NCBI GenBank assembly: GCA_902492855.1
Contig: CABUMU010000072.1
Coordinates: 1-9,977, forward strand
DNA: 9,977 nucleotides
Source: an uncultured Collinsella sp.
Lineage (GTDB): Bacteria > Actinomycetota > Coriobacteriia > Coriobacteriales > Coriobacteriaceae
Direction of reading: 5' to 3'
In this document: positions 1-6,674 of the stretch, piece by piece
How positions within the stretch are numbered: the stretch's first letter is position 1
Layout of the letters: each line of letters begins with the position of its first letter
Position numbers and translations under genes: made by a program
The notes under the pieces: generated by a model
Seen by the model: the letters and a program-made list of their open reading frames with translations, nothing else
What the model was told of the DNA's origin: nothing
Database searches by the model: none

Positions 1-922
1 TCATGGAGCCGGCCTGCTGCATGGCCTTGTAGGCGAACATATCGAAGGCGAGCAGGCAGCGCTCGTCGCCCTCGGAGGCGCGTGTACGGATGTCGCGGGC
101 GTCGTTGGAGATGCCCGAGATGGCAAGCAGACCAGACTGCTTGTTCATCATGTCATCAACTTCCTGATAGCTGTAGCCTCCCTCGCGCTGGAGGTAGCAC
201 ACGGTGGCCGGGTCAATGGAACCACAGCGAGTGCCCATCATCAGGCCGTCGAGCGGCGTGAGGCCCATCGTGGTGTCGCGGCACACGCCGTCCTCGATAG
301 CAGCGAGCGAAGCACCGTTACCCAAATGGCACGAAAGCAGACGGTGGCAGCGCGAGCCCAGGATCTCCTTGGCCATCATCCACTCGTAACGATGACTCGT
401 TCCGTGGGCGCCATATTTGCGCACATGATACTTGTCGCACACGTCCTTGGGCAGGGCGTAAGTGTAGGCAACCTCGGGCATGGTCATGTGGAACGAGGTG
501 TCGAAGACCGCCACGTTGGGCAGCTCCGGATACTTCTCACGGCAATACTCAATCGCTGCGGCCTCGCCGTAGTTGTGCAGCGGAGCAAGCGGTGCCACCT
601 CAAGAATCTTGGCCATAACCTCGTCGTCGACAACTGCGGAATCATCGAAGTGCCAGCCGCCCTGAACGATACGATGCCCAATGCCATCGATCGTAAAGTC
701 GGTCTTCTCGAGCTCCTCGAGCACGCAAGCGATAGCAGAGCGATGATCGGGGAAGGGAACCTCCTCGGTCTGCTTGGCGCCACCGTTCTCGGAATGACCA
801 AAGATACCCATGTCCGAGCCGATACGCTCGCAGTTGCCCTTGGCGAAAACCTCGCGGGTATCGGTATCCAGAAGCTGATATTTAAGGCTTGAGCTGCCGG
901 CGTTGACAACAAGTACGTTCAT
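1..922 (-). CDS. ackA: Acetate kinase, copy 1 (3' end cut off by the window edge)
   Basis: ATP:acetate phosphotransferase of the cytosol, interconverting acetyl phosphate plus ADP with acetate plus ATP. It is the ATP-yielding last step of mixed-acid fermentation. The 307 visible codons run from ATG at 922 to the window edge, so roughly the last 90 residues are missing. The start is supported by AAAGGAG at 927-933, 4 nt upstream. Canonical family residues are present: NAGSSSLKY (Asn7, Ser10, Ser12), R84 in GHRIVQGGW, H116 in APLHN, D141 in FDTSFH, HGTSHRY at 173-179, CHLGNGASL at 198-206 and MGTRCG at 229-234. By hand count it shares about two thirds of its first 260 residues with the adjacent copy, with no gaps over that stretch. 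Its own A+T-rich leader and the terminator upstream suggest separate transcription. No phosphotransacetylase gene is visible; it could lie beyond the left edge. Confidence 0.95.
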   Translation of the reverse strand, partial: MNVLVVNAGSSSLKYQLLDTDTREVFAKGNCERIGSDMGIFGHSENGGAKQTEEVPFPDHRSAIACVLEELEKTDFTIDGIGHRIVQGGWHFDDSAVVDDEVMAKILEVAPLAPLHNYGEAAAIEYCREKYPELPNVAVFDTSFHMTMPEVAYTYALPKDVCDKYHVRKYGAHGTSHRYEWMMAKEILGSRCHRLLSCHLGNGASLAAIEDGVCRDTTMGLTPLDGLMMGTRCGSIDPATVCYLQREGGYSYQEVDDMMNKQSGLLAISGISNDARDIRTRASEGDERCLLAFDMFAYKAMQQAGSM

Positions 923-974
923 GAGACTCCTTTGCAGTGCAATACGGTCGACGCAGACCTCTTAAGGCGACCGC

Positions 975-1002
975 ATTTTAATAAGAAGTTATCACATCTT
1001 AA
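975..1002 (-). promoter_or_regulatory. Candidate promoter of acetate kinase copy 1
   Basis: In an A+T-rich gap, the minus strand reads TTAAGA (1002-997), 16 nt, then TAAAAT (980-975), a fair match to sigma-70-type -35 and -10 elements. It lies downstream of the terminator of the preceding gene and about 50 nt before the start codon. The -35 match is weak and other pairings in this gap are possible, so this is a proposal only. Confidence 0.35.
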
Positions 1003-1036
1003 TAAATAGCTATCAGGCATATCGCCCAACGAGCGC

Positions 1037-1075
1037 AAAAGAGGGGCTGAACGGCACTTGGTCGTCCAGCCCCTC
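1037..1075 (-). terminator. Rho-independent terminator after acetate kinase copy 2
   Basis: On the minus strand GAGGGGCTG (1075-1067) pairs perfectly with CAGCCCCTC (1049-1041). After one mismatch a further ACG/CGT pairing extends the stem. The hairpin is followed by TTTT (1040-1037). It begins 11 nt past the stop codon of the 1087-2265 gene and so separates the two acetate kinase transcripts. Confidence 0.8.
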
Positions 1076-1086
1076 CCCTCTTGCAA

Positions 1087-2265
1087 TTACTTGCCGTTGA
1101 CGATGCGCTCGACGTCAGAAGCGATCATGAACTCCTCGTCCGTGGGAATGACGAAGATCTTGACCTTGGAATCCTTGGCAGACAGGCACCAAGCGCCGTC
1201 GCCACGCAGGGCGTTACGGGCATGGTCCATCTTGACGCCCATAAAGGCCAGACGGTCGGCAACGCCGGCGCGAACGGCCGGAGCGTGCTCACCGATGCCG
1301 GCGGTGAAGACCAGCGTGTCCATGCCGCACATGGAAGTGGCCATCTCGGCAGCCTTGGCGGCAATCTTGTAGACGAACATATCGAAGGCGAGCTGAGCCT
1401 CAGGGTCACCAGCAGCGGCGAGCTCCTCGACATTGCGGCAGTCGTTGGTCTTGCCGCCGGTCACAGCCAAAAGGCCGGACTTCTTGTTCATCATCTCGTC
1501 GACCTCGTCGAAGGTGTAGCCGCCCTCGCGCTGCAGGTAGCACACGGTAGCCGGGTCGATGGAGCCACAGCGGGTGCCCATCATGACGCCGTCGAGCGGG
1601 GTGAGACCCATGGTGGTGTCCATGCACTTGCCATCCTCGATGGCGCACAGGGAAGCGCCGGAGCCGATATGGCACACGACGACCTTGCGGGCCTCGCCGT
1701 TGGTCATCTCGGCGACCTTCTTGGAGATGTAGCGGTAGCTGGTGCCGTGGGCGCCGTACTTACGGATGTGCAGCTTGTCGCAAACATCCTTGGGAAGGGC
1801 GTAGGTCTTGGCGACCTCGGGCATGTTGAAGTGGAAAGCGGTGTCGTAGACCGTAACGTTGGGCAGATCGGGATACTGCTCCAGGCAGTACTCGATAACG
1901 TTGGCCTCGGGGTTGTTGTGCAGCGGCGCCAGCGGGGCGACCTCGCGGATCTTGGCGAGGACGTCCTCGTCGACGAGGGAGGAATCACCAAAGTACCAGC
2001 CACCCTGAACGATACGGTGACCAATGCCCTCGATCTTGACGCCGTTGGCCTCGAGGTCCTTCAGAACGACCTCGATGGCGACCTTGTGGTCGGGGAACTC
2101 GATGTTCTCGGTCACCTTCTTGGAACCGTTGGCAGCGTGGGTGAAGGTACCGCCGGTAAAGCAGACGCGCTCGCAGGAGCCCTTTGCGGACACCTTGTGG
2201 GACTTGGTATCGATGACCTGATACTTAAGGGTCGAAGATCCTGCATTGACGACCAGAACGTTCAT
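1087..2265 (-). CDS. ackA: Acetate kinase paralog, copy 2, with altered active-site residues
   Basis: Complete 392-residue member of the acetate/propionate/butyrate kinase family (ASKHA fold), the usual length. AGGGAG at 2270-2275 sits 4 nt before the ATG. Conserved residues include Asn7, R84, H116, D141, H173, H199, R232 and E377/E378 in IPTDEE. Three positions that the neighbouring copy keeps canonical are changed: NAGSSS to NAGSST (Thr12), HGTSH to HGTSY (Tyr177) and HLGNG to HIGSG (Ser202). By my recollection these correspond to Ser12, His184 and Asn211 of the Methanosarcina thermophila enzyme. The frame is clean and the rest of the fold is conserved, so this is a functional, diverged paralog rather than a pseudogene. 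Its substrate may still be acetate, or it may be another short-chain acid. It follows the HIT gene after a 147-nt gap that contains a hairpin, and it ends at its own terminator. Confidence 0.93.
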   Translation of the reverse strand: MNVLVVNAGSSTLKYQVIDTKSHKVSAKGSCERVCFTGGTFTHAANGSKKVTENIEFPDHKVAIEVVLKDLEANGVKIEGIGHRIVQGGWYFGDSSLVDEDVLAKIREVAPLAPLHNNPEANVIEYCLEQYPDLPNVTVYDTAFHFNMPEVAKTYALPKDVCDKLHIRKYGAHGTSYRYISKKVAEMTNGEARKVVVCHIGSGASLCAIEDGKCMDTTMGLTPLDGVMMGTRCGSIDPATVCYLQREGGYTFDEVDEMMNKKSGLLAVTGGKTNDCRNVEELAAAGDPEAQLAFDMFVYKIAAKAAEMATSMCGMDTLVFTAGIGEHAPAVRAGVADRLAFMGVKMDHARNALRGDGAWCLSAKDSKVKIFVIPTDEEFMIASDVERIVNGK

Positions 2266-2321
2266 GTGTCTCCCTACTAACAGGCGGTGTGGCGCCGCCA
2301 GGTTACATACGCTTCAATAGT

Positions 2322-2349
2322 AAACCCAAACGCCCTCGCGCTCGGGTTT
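2322..2349 (-). terminator. Hairpin between the HIT gene and acetate kinase copy 2
   Basis: In minus-strand RNA, AAACCCGAGCGC (2349-2338) pairs with GCGTTTGGGTTT (2333-2322) over 12 positions including two G-U pairs, around the loop GAGG. The two wobbles would be A-C mismatches in a plus-strand transcript, so the structure favours minus-strand RNA. The U tract is short (UUU within the stem). It could end the xseA-xseB-HIT transcript or act as a leader structure for the acetate kinase. Confidence 0.55.
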
Positions 2350-2412
2350 ATTGCGTTGATATATAAGTTATCGGTGCTTGAGCTTCCGTTTCATTGCAAG
2401 GAAGAAGCGCCC

Positions 2413-2748
2413 TCAGATGAGGTTCTCGCCCAGGTTTTTGCCGCCGAGGACGTGCATATGGAAGTGCATGACGGTCTGGCCGGCGTTGACGCCCTTGTTG
2501 GAGATGACGCGGAAACCGTCCGCCAAGCCCTTGGCCTTAGCGACCTCCTGGATGGCGTGAGCCATTGCACCCATGGTCTCGGCCGGCACGTTATCGGCGA
2601 TATCGCTGTAGTGCTTTTTGGGGATCACGAGCGTATGGACCGGCGCCTGGGGATTGAGGTCGTCGAAGGCGATGACCTGGTCGTCCTCATAGACAACGGT
2701 CGAGGGGATCTCGTGGTTGGCAATTTTGCAGAAGATGCAATCGCACAT
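2413..2748 (-). CDS. HIT-family nucleotide-binding hydrolase (HINT/PKCI-like)
   Basis: Small cytosolic histidine-triad protein of 111 residues. Family members hydrolyse phosphoramidate or AMP-linked nucleotides; the physiological substrate here is unknown. The triad is HFHMHV (H95, H97, H99), where the middle His acts as the nucleophile in characterised members. An N-terminal CxxC (Cys4, Cys7) resembles the zinc site of the HINT branch. The ATG at 2748 is preferred because AAAGGA (2756-2761) lies 7 nt upstream. An in-frame GTG at 2766 would place that ribosome binding site inside the gene and add six non-conserved residues. The gene begins 49 nt after the xseB stop and is probably co-transcribed, possibly with an extra internal promoter. 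Confidence 0.93.
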   Translation of the reverse strand: MCDCIFCKIANHEIPSTVVYEDDQVIAFDDLNPQAPVHTLVIPKKHYSDIADNVPAETMGAMAHAIQEVAKAKGLADGFRVISNKGVNAGQTVMHFHMHVLGGKNLGENLI

Positions 2749-2767
2749 GGTTGGTTCCTTTCTCACA

Positions 2768-2790
2768 GACCAAGGTAATTATATTTGGTC
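2768..2790 (-). promoter_or_regulatory. TATAAT box inside an inverted repeat, upstream of the HIT gene
   Basis: The minus strand carries a perfect TATAAT (2783-2778) flanked by the 6-bp inverted repeat GACCAA/TTGGTC (2768-2773 and 2785-2790). A start about 8 nt downstream would give a leader of roughly 20 nt containing the AAAGGA site. No good -35 box is visible at 16-18 nt, so this is either an extended or activated promoter with an operator-like dyad, or chance. Confidence 0.35.
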
Positions 2791-2797
2791 GGGATGG

Positions 2798-3064
2798 TTA
2801 GAACGAGAGGTTGTCGTCGGTGTTGGCGGCTTCGCCGTCGGCGAGCACGTCGTTGCCGTCGACGTCCTTAAGAAGCACCGAGACCTTCTGCTCGGCATCG
2901 GACAGGCGGGTGCGCAGGCTCTTGAGGAGCTCGACGCCGCGGGTATAGCTCTCGAGCGACTCCTCGAGCTCCATATCGCCCGACTCCAAGCTGCGGATGA
3001 TGAGCTCCAACTCCTGCGAAGCCTGCTTGTACGTAAGCTGCTCGACCGGGGTTTTCTCTGCCAT
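2798..3064 (-). CDS. xseB: Exodeoxyribonuclease VII small subunit
   Basis: 88-residue helical protein. Together with the large subunit it forms exonuclease VII, which degrades single-stranded DNA to oligonucleotides during repair and recombination in the cytosol. Family signatures are visible: LTYKQASQELELIIRSLESG, then ELEESLESYTRGVELLKSLRTRL, which makes the characteristic two-helix hairpin. The final 20 or so residues are acidic and low in complexity, as is common in this family. AAAGGA at 3072-3077 lies 7 nt before the ATG. It starts 42 nt after the xseA stop, the usual xseA-xseB order, so the two are very likely one operon. Confidence 0.94.
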   Translation of the reverse strand: MAEKTPVEQLTYKQASQELELIIRSLESGDMELEESLESYTRGVELLKSLRTRLSDAEQKVSVLLKDVDGNDVLADGEAANTDDNLSF

Positions 3065-3106
3065 ATCTGTTTCCTTTCCTAAAGGTTTATCGCTATGAAA
3101 CGCGGC

Positions 3107-4558
3107 CTACTCGACCGTATCGACCGTTGCCGTCACGTTGCCGTCTGCCATGCGCACGCGGATGGCGTCACCGGCCTTAAAGGTCTTGGCGCTCGTGGCC
3201 ACCCCATCATCGCTGTACGCGATGGAATAACCACGGGCAAGCACCTTGAGCGGCGACAGGGCATCTAGCGAGGCTGCCGCACGGCCCAGGTCGGACGCGG
3301 GCTTGTTGAGCATCGTGCGCCCCTGATGCTCCAGACGGGAACTCGCAAGCGCGAGCGCATGGCGCTTGCCATCGAGCCCCGAGGTGCTTGCAACCAGACG
3401 CTCGGGCAGGCGCTCAAAGTTGGAGCGGAATGTCCCGACCGAGCGTACTATGGCGCCCGACAGGCGATCGGCCGTCAGGGCAAGCTCAGACTCGCGACGC
3501 TCGACCATAAACGTTGGGTCGTTGAGGCACGGGCGGCACGCAGCCGCATCGAGCGCATCGCCCAAGCGGGCCGTATAGGTATCCCAGGCGCGGCGACCGC
3601 GCTGGTCGAGCATCTCCAGATCAACCTGATTCGACCCAATCATCGATGCCATCGCGGCACCCAGACGCTGATGGCGCGCCTCGAGCACATCGGCCAACTC
3701 CGTCATAGCCGGCGCCACCGATTCTGCCGCCGCCGTGGGCGTGGAGGCGCGGCGGTCGCTCACCATGTCGCAAATCGAGGTATCAGGCTCATGGCCAATG
3801 CCGGTCACCACGGGCACAGGACAAGCCGCCACCGCGCGAGCAAGCTCCTCGTCGTTAAAGGTCATGAGGTCCTCAAAGGAGCCGCCGCCGCGCACCAGCA
3901 AAATACAGTCGGGCGCCGGCGTGATGGCGGCGGCGCGGCGCAAGCCCTCAATGAGCTCAGCCGGCGCACCCTCACCTTGAACCTTGGCGCCCACGCAGAC
4001 GAGCTCGACGAGCGGGTTGCGACGACGCAATGTGCGCTTGACGTCGTCGATTACGGCACCCGAAAGCGAGGTGACGACCGCCACGCGGGAGCAGAACACC
4101 GGAATACGGCGCTTGCGCGCTTCGTCCATCAGGCCCTCGCGACGCAGCTTTTCGGCCAGTTGCGCCACTTGTTGACGCAGCAGACCCTCCCCCGCCAGCG
4201 AGAATGAGCGAGCGACAAAGCTCATGCGGCCCGTGGCCTTATAAAGATTGAAGCTGCCCTTAAAGCTCACCTGCATGCCGTCGCGCAGATCGAACGTGCG
4301 CTTGAGATAGGCACCCTTCCAGATGATGCAGTCGACGGCCGCCGAGTCGTCCTTGATCTGAAAGTAGCAGTGGCCGCTTCGGGCATTGGGGCCACGGAAG
4401 CCCGTGACCTCGCCCAAAACGCTCAGCTGCGGAATGGCATCGAGCGCGCCGGCGGCGATCTCCACCGCCTGGCTCACGCTGAGTTCCTTACGCTCCTGCT
4501 CGTCCGAACCGTCGAACTCGGCGGAAACGGCATTGCCGGTCAGATTCCAGCCTGCCAC
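3107..4558 (-). CDS. xseA: Exodeoxyribonuclease VII large subunit
   Basis: Catalytic subunit of exonuclease VII, 483 residues from the chosen start, a little longer than many homologs. An N-terminal OB-fold binds single-stranded DNA (about residues 28-125, with SVLGEVTGFRG and HCYFQIKD). The nuclease domain follows, with AVVTSLSGAVIDDV (160-173), the diagnostic RGGGSFEDL (223-231), FNDEELARA, and GIGHEPDTS (253-261) followed by RRASTPTAAAES. The C-terminal half is predicted to be largely helical or coiled, which fits subunit binding. The GTG at 4558 is preferred because AAAGGAGG (4563-4570) ends 4 nt upstream. An earlier in-frame TTG at 4585 would place that site inside the coding region. xseB follows after 42 nt. 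Confidence 0.95.
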   Translation of the reverse strand: MAGWNLTGNAVSAEFDGSDEQERKELSVSQAVEIAAGALDAIPQLSVLGEVTGFRGPNARSGHCYFQIKDDSAAVDCIIWKGAYLKRTFDLRDGMQVSFKGSFNLYKATGRMSFVARSFSLAGEGLLRQQVAQLAEKLRREGLMDEARKRRIPVFCSRVAVVTSLSGAVIDDVKRTLRRRNPLVELVCVGAKVQGEGAPAELIEGLRRAAAITPAPDCILLVRGGGSFEDLMTFNDEELARAVAACPVPVVTGIGHEPDTSICDMVSDRRASTPTAAAESVAPAMTELADVLEARHQRLGAAMASMIGSNQVDLEMLDQRGRRAWDTYTARLGDALDAAACRPCLNDPTFMVERRESELALTADRLSGAIVRSVGTFRSNFERLPERLVASTSGLDGKRHALALASSRLEHQGRTMLNKPASDLGRAAASLDALSPLKVLARGYSIAYSDDGVATSAKTFKAGDAIRVRMADGNVTATVDTVE

Positions 4559-4627
4559 GCAGCCTCCTTTCGTTATCGTGCACAAGGGCTCCGGCCCTGC
4601 GCAAATTCAAGTCCAACACATAGTACA

Positions 4628-4657
4628 GCGCCGCGGGGACACAAATCTCCGCGGCGC
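4628..4657 (-). terminator. GC-rich stem-loop between the zinc peptidase and xseA
   Basis: GCGCCGCGG (4628-4636) and CCGCGGCGC (4649-4657) form a perfect 9-bp stem around a 12-nt loop. On the minus strand it starts 16 nt after the peptidase stop codon. No U tract follows on either strand, so intrinsic termination would be weak. It may be a processing or 3'-end-stabilising hairpin, or a Rho-dependent end. The strand assignment rests on the surrounding genes. Confidence 0.45.
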
Positions 4658-4673
4658 CTGTCAAGCCAATTTA

Positions 4674-5378
4674 TTATCGGTTGGAGTTTCTGTTGTAGCG
4701 AGCCCTCAGGTAGAGCAGCTGAATGATCGAAGTGAGCGCTGCAGCAACATAGGTAAGCGCGGCTGCCGTCAGGACCTTCTTGGCACCATTGACCTGCTTG
4801 GAGCTCATGCCCGACTGCTCGATGTACGCCACGGCGCGGCGGCTGGCATCAATCTCGACCGGCAGCGTAACCAGTTGGAACAGCACGCTAAACGAGAAGA
4901 AGATCAGTGCGAGGGTCGTGAGTCCCGCGATGTTCATAAACAGGCCCAAGAGCAACACGATGGTCCAGGTGTTCTGGGTAAAGTTGACGACCGGCACGAG
5001 GGCGGTGCGAACCTTCATCATGGCGTAACCGCTTTGACGCTGGGCGGCATGGCCCGCCTCGTGGCAGGCGACGGCAACGCTTGCGACCGACCCGCCCGAA
5101 CGGTTGGCATCCGAGAGATACAGGTTATTGTCCTGTGGGTTGTAATGGTCGGTGAGCTCGCCGGCGACACCCTTGATACCCACGGCGTTGCAGCCGTTGG
5201 CGTCGAGCATGCGGCGAGCGACCGTGGCGCCCGTGTCGCCGTCCGAGCGAACCTTGGACCAGGTTTTGTACGTCGAGTTGATATAGTTCTGTGCGGCAAG
5301 GCCAATCACCGTGCAGACAAGAACAACCAGCAGGTACAGCGGGTCGATGCCAAAGCCGTATCCATAGTAATAAGGCAT
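4674..5378 (-). CDS. YugP-type membrane zinc metallopeptidase
   Basis: 234-residue integral membrane protein of the neutral zinc metallopeptidase family typified by Bacillus YugP (Pfam Zn_peptidase_2, recognised by pattern). Residues 14-31 form a membrane segment. The zinc motif is HEAGH at 106-110 in VAVACHEAGHAAQ, and the downstream LPVEIDASRRA (172-182) is another family hallmark. Hydrophobic segments follow at about 138-170, and a C-terminal one at about 202-224 ends in a basic tail, so the active site is probably at the membrane surface. No substrate is established for the family to my knowledge. GGAGGA (5385-5390) lies 6 nt before the ATG. The gene starts 64 nt after the rnd stop with no clear terminator between them. 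Confidence 0.9.
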   Translation of the reverse strand: MPYYYGYGFGIDPLYLLVVLVCTVIGLAAQNYINSTYKTWSKVRSDGDTGATVARRMLDANGCNAVGIKGVAGELTDHYNPQDNNLYLSDANRSGGSVASVAVACHEAGHAAQRQSGYAMMKVRTALVPVVNFTQNTWTIVLLLGLFMNIAGLTTLALIFFSFSVLFQLVTLPVEIDASRRAVAYIEQSGMSSKQVNGAKKVLTAAALTYVAAALTSIIQLLYLRARYNRNSNR

Positions 5379-5442
5379 GCGAATTCCTCCGAATCGAGTT
5401 ACACGTTGGAGGCATTCTACCCACTCAAGCGGCTAGGCTTCC

Positions 5443-6576
5443 TTACAGCAATTCAATTTTGCCATCTTTGACCGTCAACCCCATGTTGCCCGAGAGCAGA
5501 TCGTCCAGGCGCGAGCCCACAAGCTCAAAGCGCCAGCCTTCGCGCAAGGGGCTCTGCTCGGGATGCTCAATGTAGTCGGCCAGGTCATCGCGCGAGGCAA
5601 TGACCGAGGTCGCCACTCCCGAGCGTTCGGCAACCAGGCGGATGAGCGCGTACATGAGATCCGTCACGCTCTCCAACTCCGGAGAGATCTGGCGATGCCC
5701 GCGCACCATGAGCGGCAGGCGATCGTGCGGGCAGCTTGCGCCGCGCTTGATGGCCATGAGCGCACCGTCCACGTCGCGCTCCCCCAACTGATCGGTACCG
5801 CGAATGCTGCGGAACTCCTCAACGCGCACGGGATTGCGTTTAACGAGCGCAAGCAGCGTGTCGTCGGACATGACCCATTTGCGCGGGATGTTGCGGCGCT
5901 CGGCGCGGTCCTCACGCCAGGCGGCGAGCTCGCGCGCGATACCCAGCTGGTGACGACTGCACGAGTTGATGCGTTTGACCTTGCGGAACGCCTCGTGGCG
6001 ATCGGCGCGATAGTGCGACTCGTCAGCCAGCGGGCGCAGCTCGTCGAGCACCCAGTCCACGCGGCCCAGCTCGCGCAGGCGGCTCATCATCTCGGTATAG
6101 GCGACGATCAGATACTTGACGTCATCGATCGCGTACTCAATCTGCTTATCGGTCAGCGGGCGACGCGACCAGTCGGTCAGTGACTCGGTCTTGGGCAATG
6201 AGACGCCGCAAAACGTCTGCACGAGCGCGCCGTAGGAAATCTGCTGACGCTCGCCCAAAAAGGCGGCGGCCACCTGCGTGTCAAAAATCGGACGCGGCAG
6301 CACGCCTACGGTATGGAGCATGACCTCCATATCCTGCGAGCAGGCGTGGAAGACCTTGGTCACGCTCTCGTCGGCCATAAGCTCGGCCAGCGGCGATAGG
6401 TCGTCGATTACCAGGGGATCGACCGCTACACTCTCGGCAGGGGTGGCAATCTGAACCAAACACAGACGCGGATGGAACGTGCGCTCGCGCAAAAACTCGG
6501 TATCGACGGCAATCGCGTCGAACTCACGGGCGCGCTGGCAAAAGTCGAGTAGAGCCTGATGTGTGGAAATGTACAT
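5443..6576 (-). CDS. rnd: Ribonuclease D
   Basis: 3'-5' exoribonuclease that trims tRNA precursors and other structured RNA 3' ends in the cytosol. From the ATG at 6576 it is 377 residues, nearly the length of the E. coli enzyme. DEDD-y catalytic residues are visible: D25 and E27 in AVDTEFLRE, D82 in HACSQDMEV, and Y148 with D152 in YAIDDVKYL. Each is offset by three from my recollection of the E. coli positions. An HRDC nucleic-acid-binding domain follows at about 205-290, with RELAAWREDRAE and IPRKWVMSDDTLLALVKRNP. The ATG is chosen because the conserved fold begins right after it. An upstream in-frame GTG at 6612 is also possible. Neither has a strong ribosome binding site, which leaves the start less certain than the rest. 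Confidence 0.93.
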   Translation of the reverse strand: MYISTHQALLDFCQRAREFDAIAVDTEFLRERTFHPRLCLVQIATPAESVAVDPLVIDDLSPLAELMADESVTKVFHACSQDMEVMLHTVGVLPRPIFDTQVAAAFLGERQQISYGALVQTFCGVSLPKTESLTDWSRRPLTDKQIEYAIDDVKYLIVAYTEMMSRLRELGRVDWVLDELRPLADESHYRADRHEAFRKVKRINSCSRHQLGIARELAAWREDRAERRNIPRKWVMSDDTLLALVKRNPVRVEEFRSIRGTDQLGERDVDGALMAIKRGASCPHDRLPLMVRGHRQISPELESVTDLMYALIRLVAERSGVATSVIASRDDLADYIEHPEQSPLREGWRFELVGSRLDDLLSGNMGLTVKDGKIELL

Positions 6577-6638
6577 ATCAACCCATCGAATAAGGTTAGG
6601 CCCGAAAAACACGGGTAGGATATCGGCATTGCCTTACA

Positions 6639-6646
6639 ACTATACT
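6639..6646. promoter_or_regulatory. Overlapping divergent -10 boxes between rnd and the lipid kinase gene
   Basis: TATACT on the plus strand (6641-6646) and TATAGT on the minus strand (6644-6639) overlap almost completely in the 98-nt gap between the divergent genes. The plus-strand box would give a leader of about 20 nt before 6675; the minus-strand box would give about 55 nt before 6576. No strong -35 element is visible for either. If both are used, RNA polymerase could occupy only one at a time. Confidence 0.4.
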
Positions 6647-6674
6647 CGGTTAGTCACAGAACGGGAACGTAAGT

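Noticed and set aside
1081..2280. Long plus-strand reading frame opposite acetate kinase copy 2
   Set aside because: It is a shadow on the antisense strand of a well-supported gene with strong family motifs, and has no ribosome binding site of its own.
3326..4207. 293-residue plus-strand frame opposite xseA
   Set aside because: Arg/Ala/His-rich composition typical of antisense reading of GC-rich genes; xseA on the other strand carries all diagnostic motifs.
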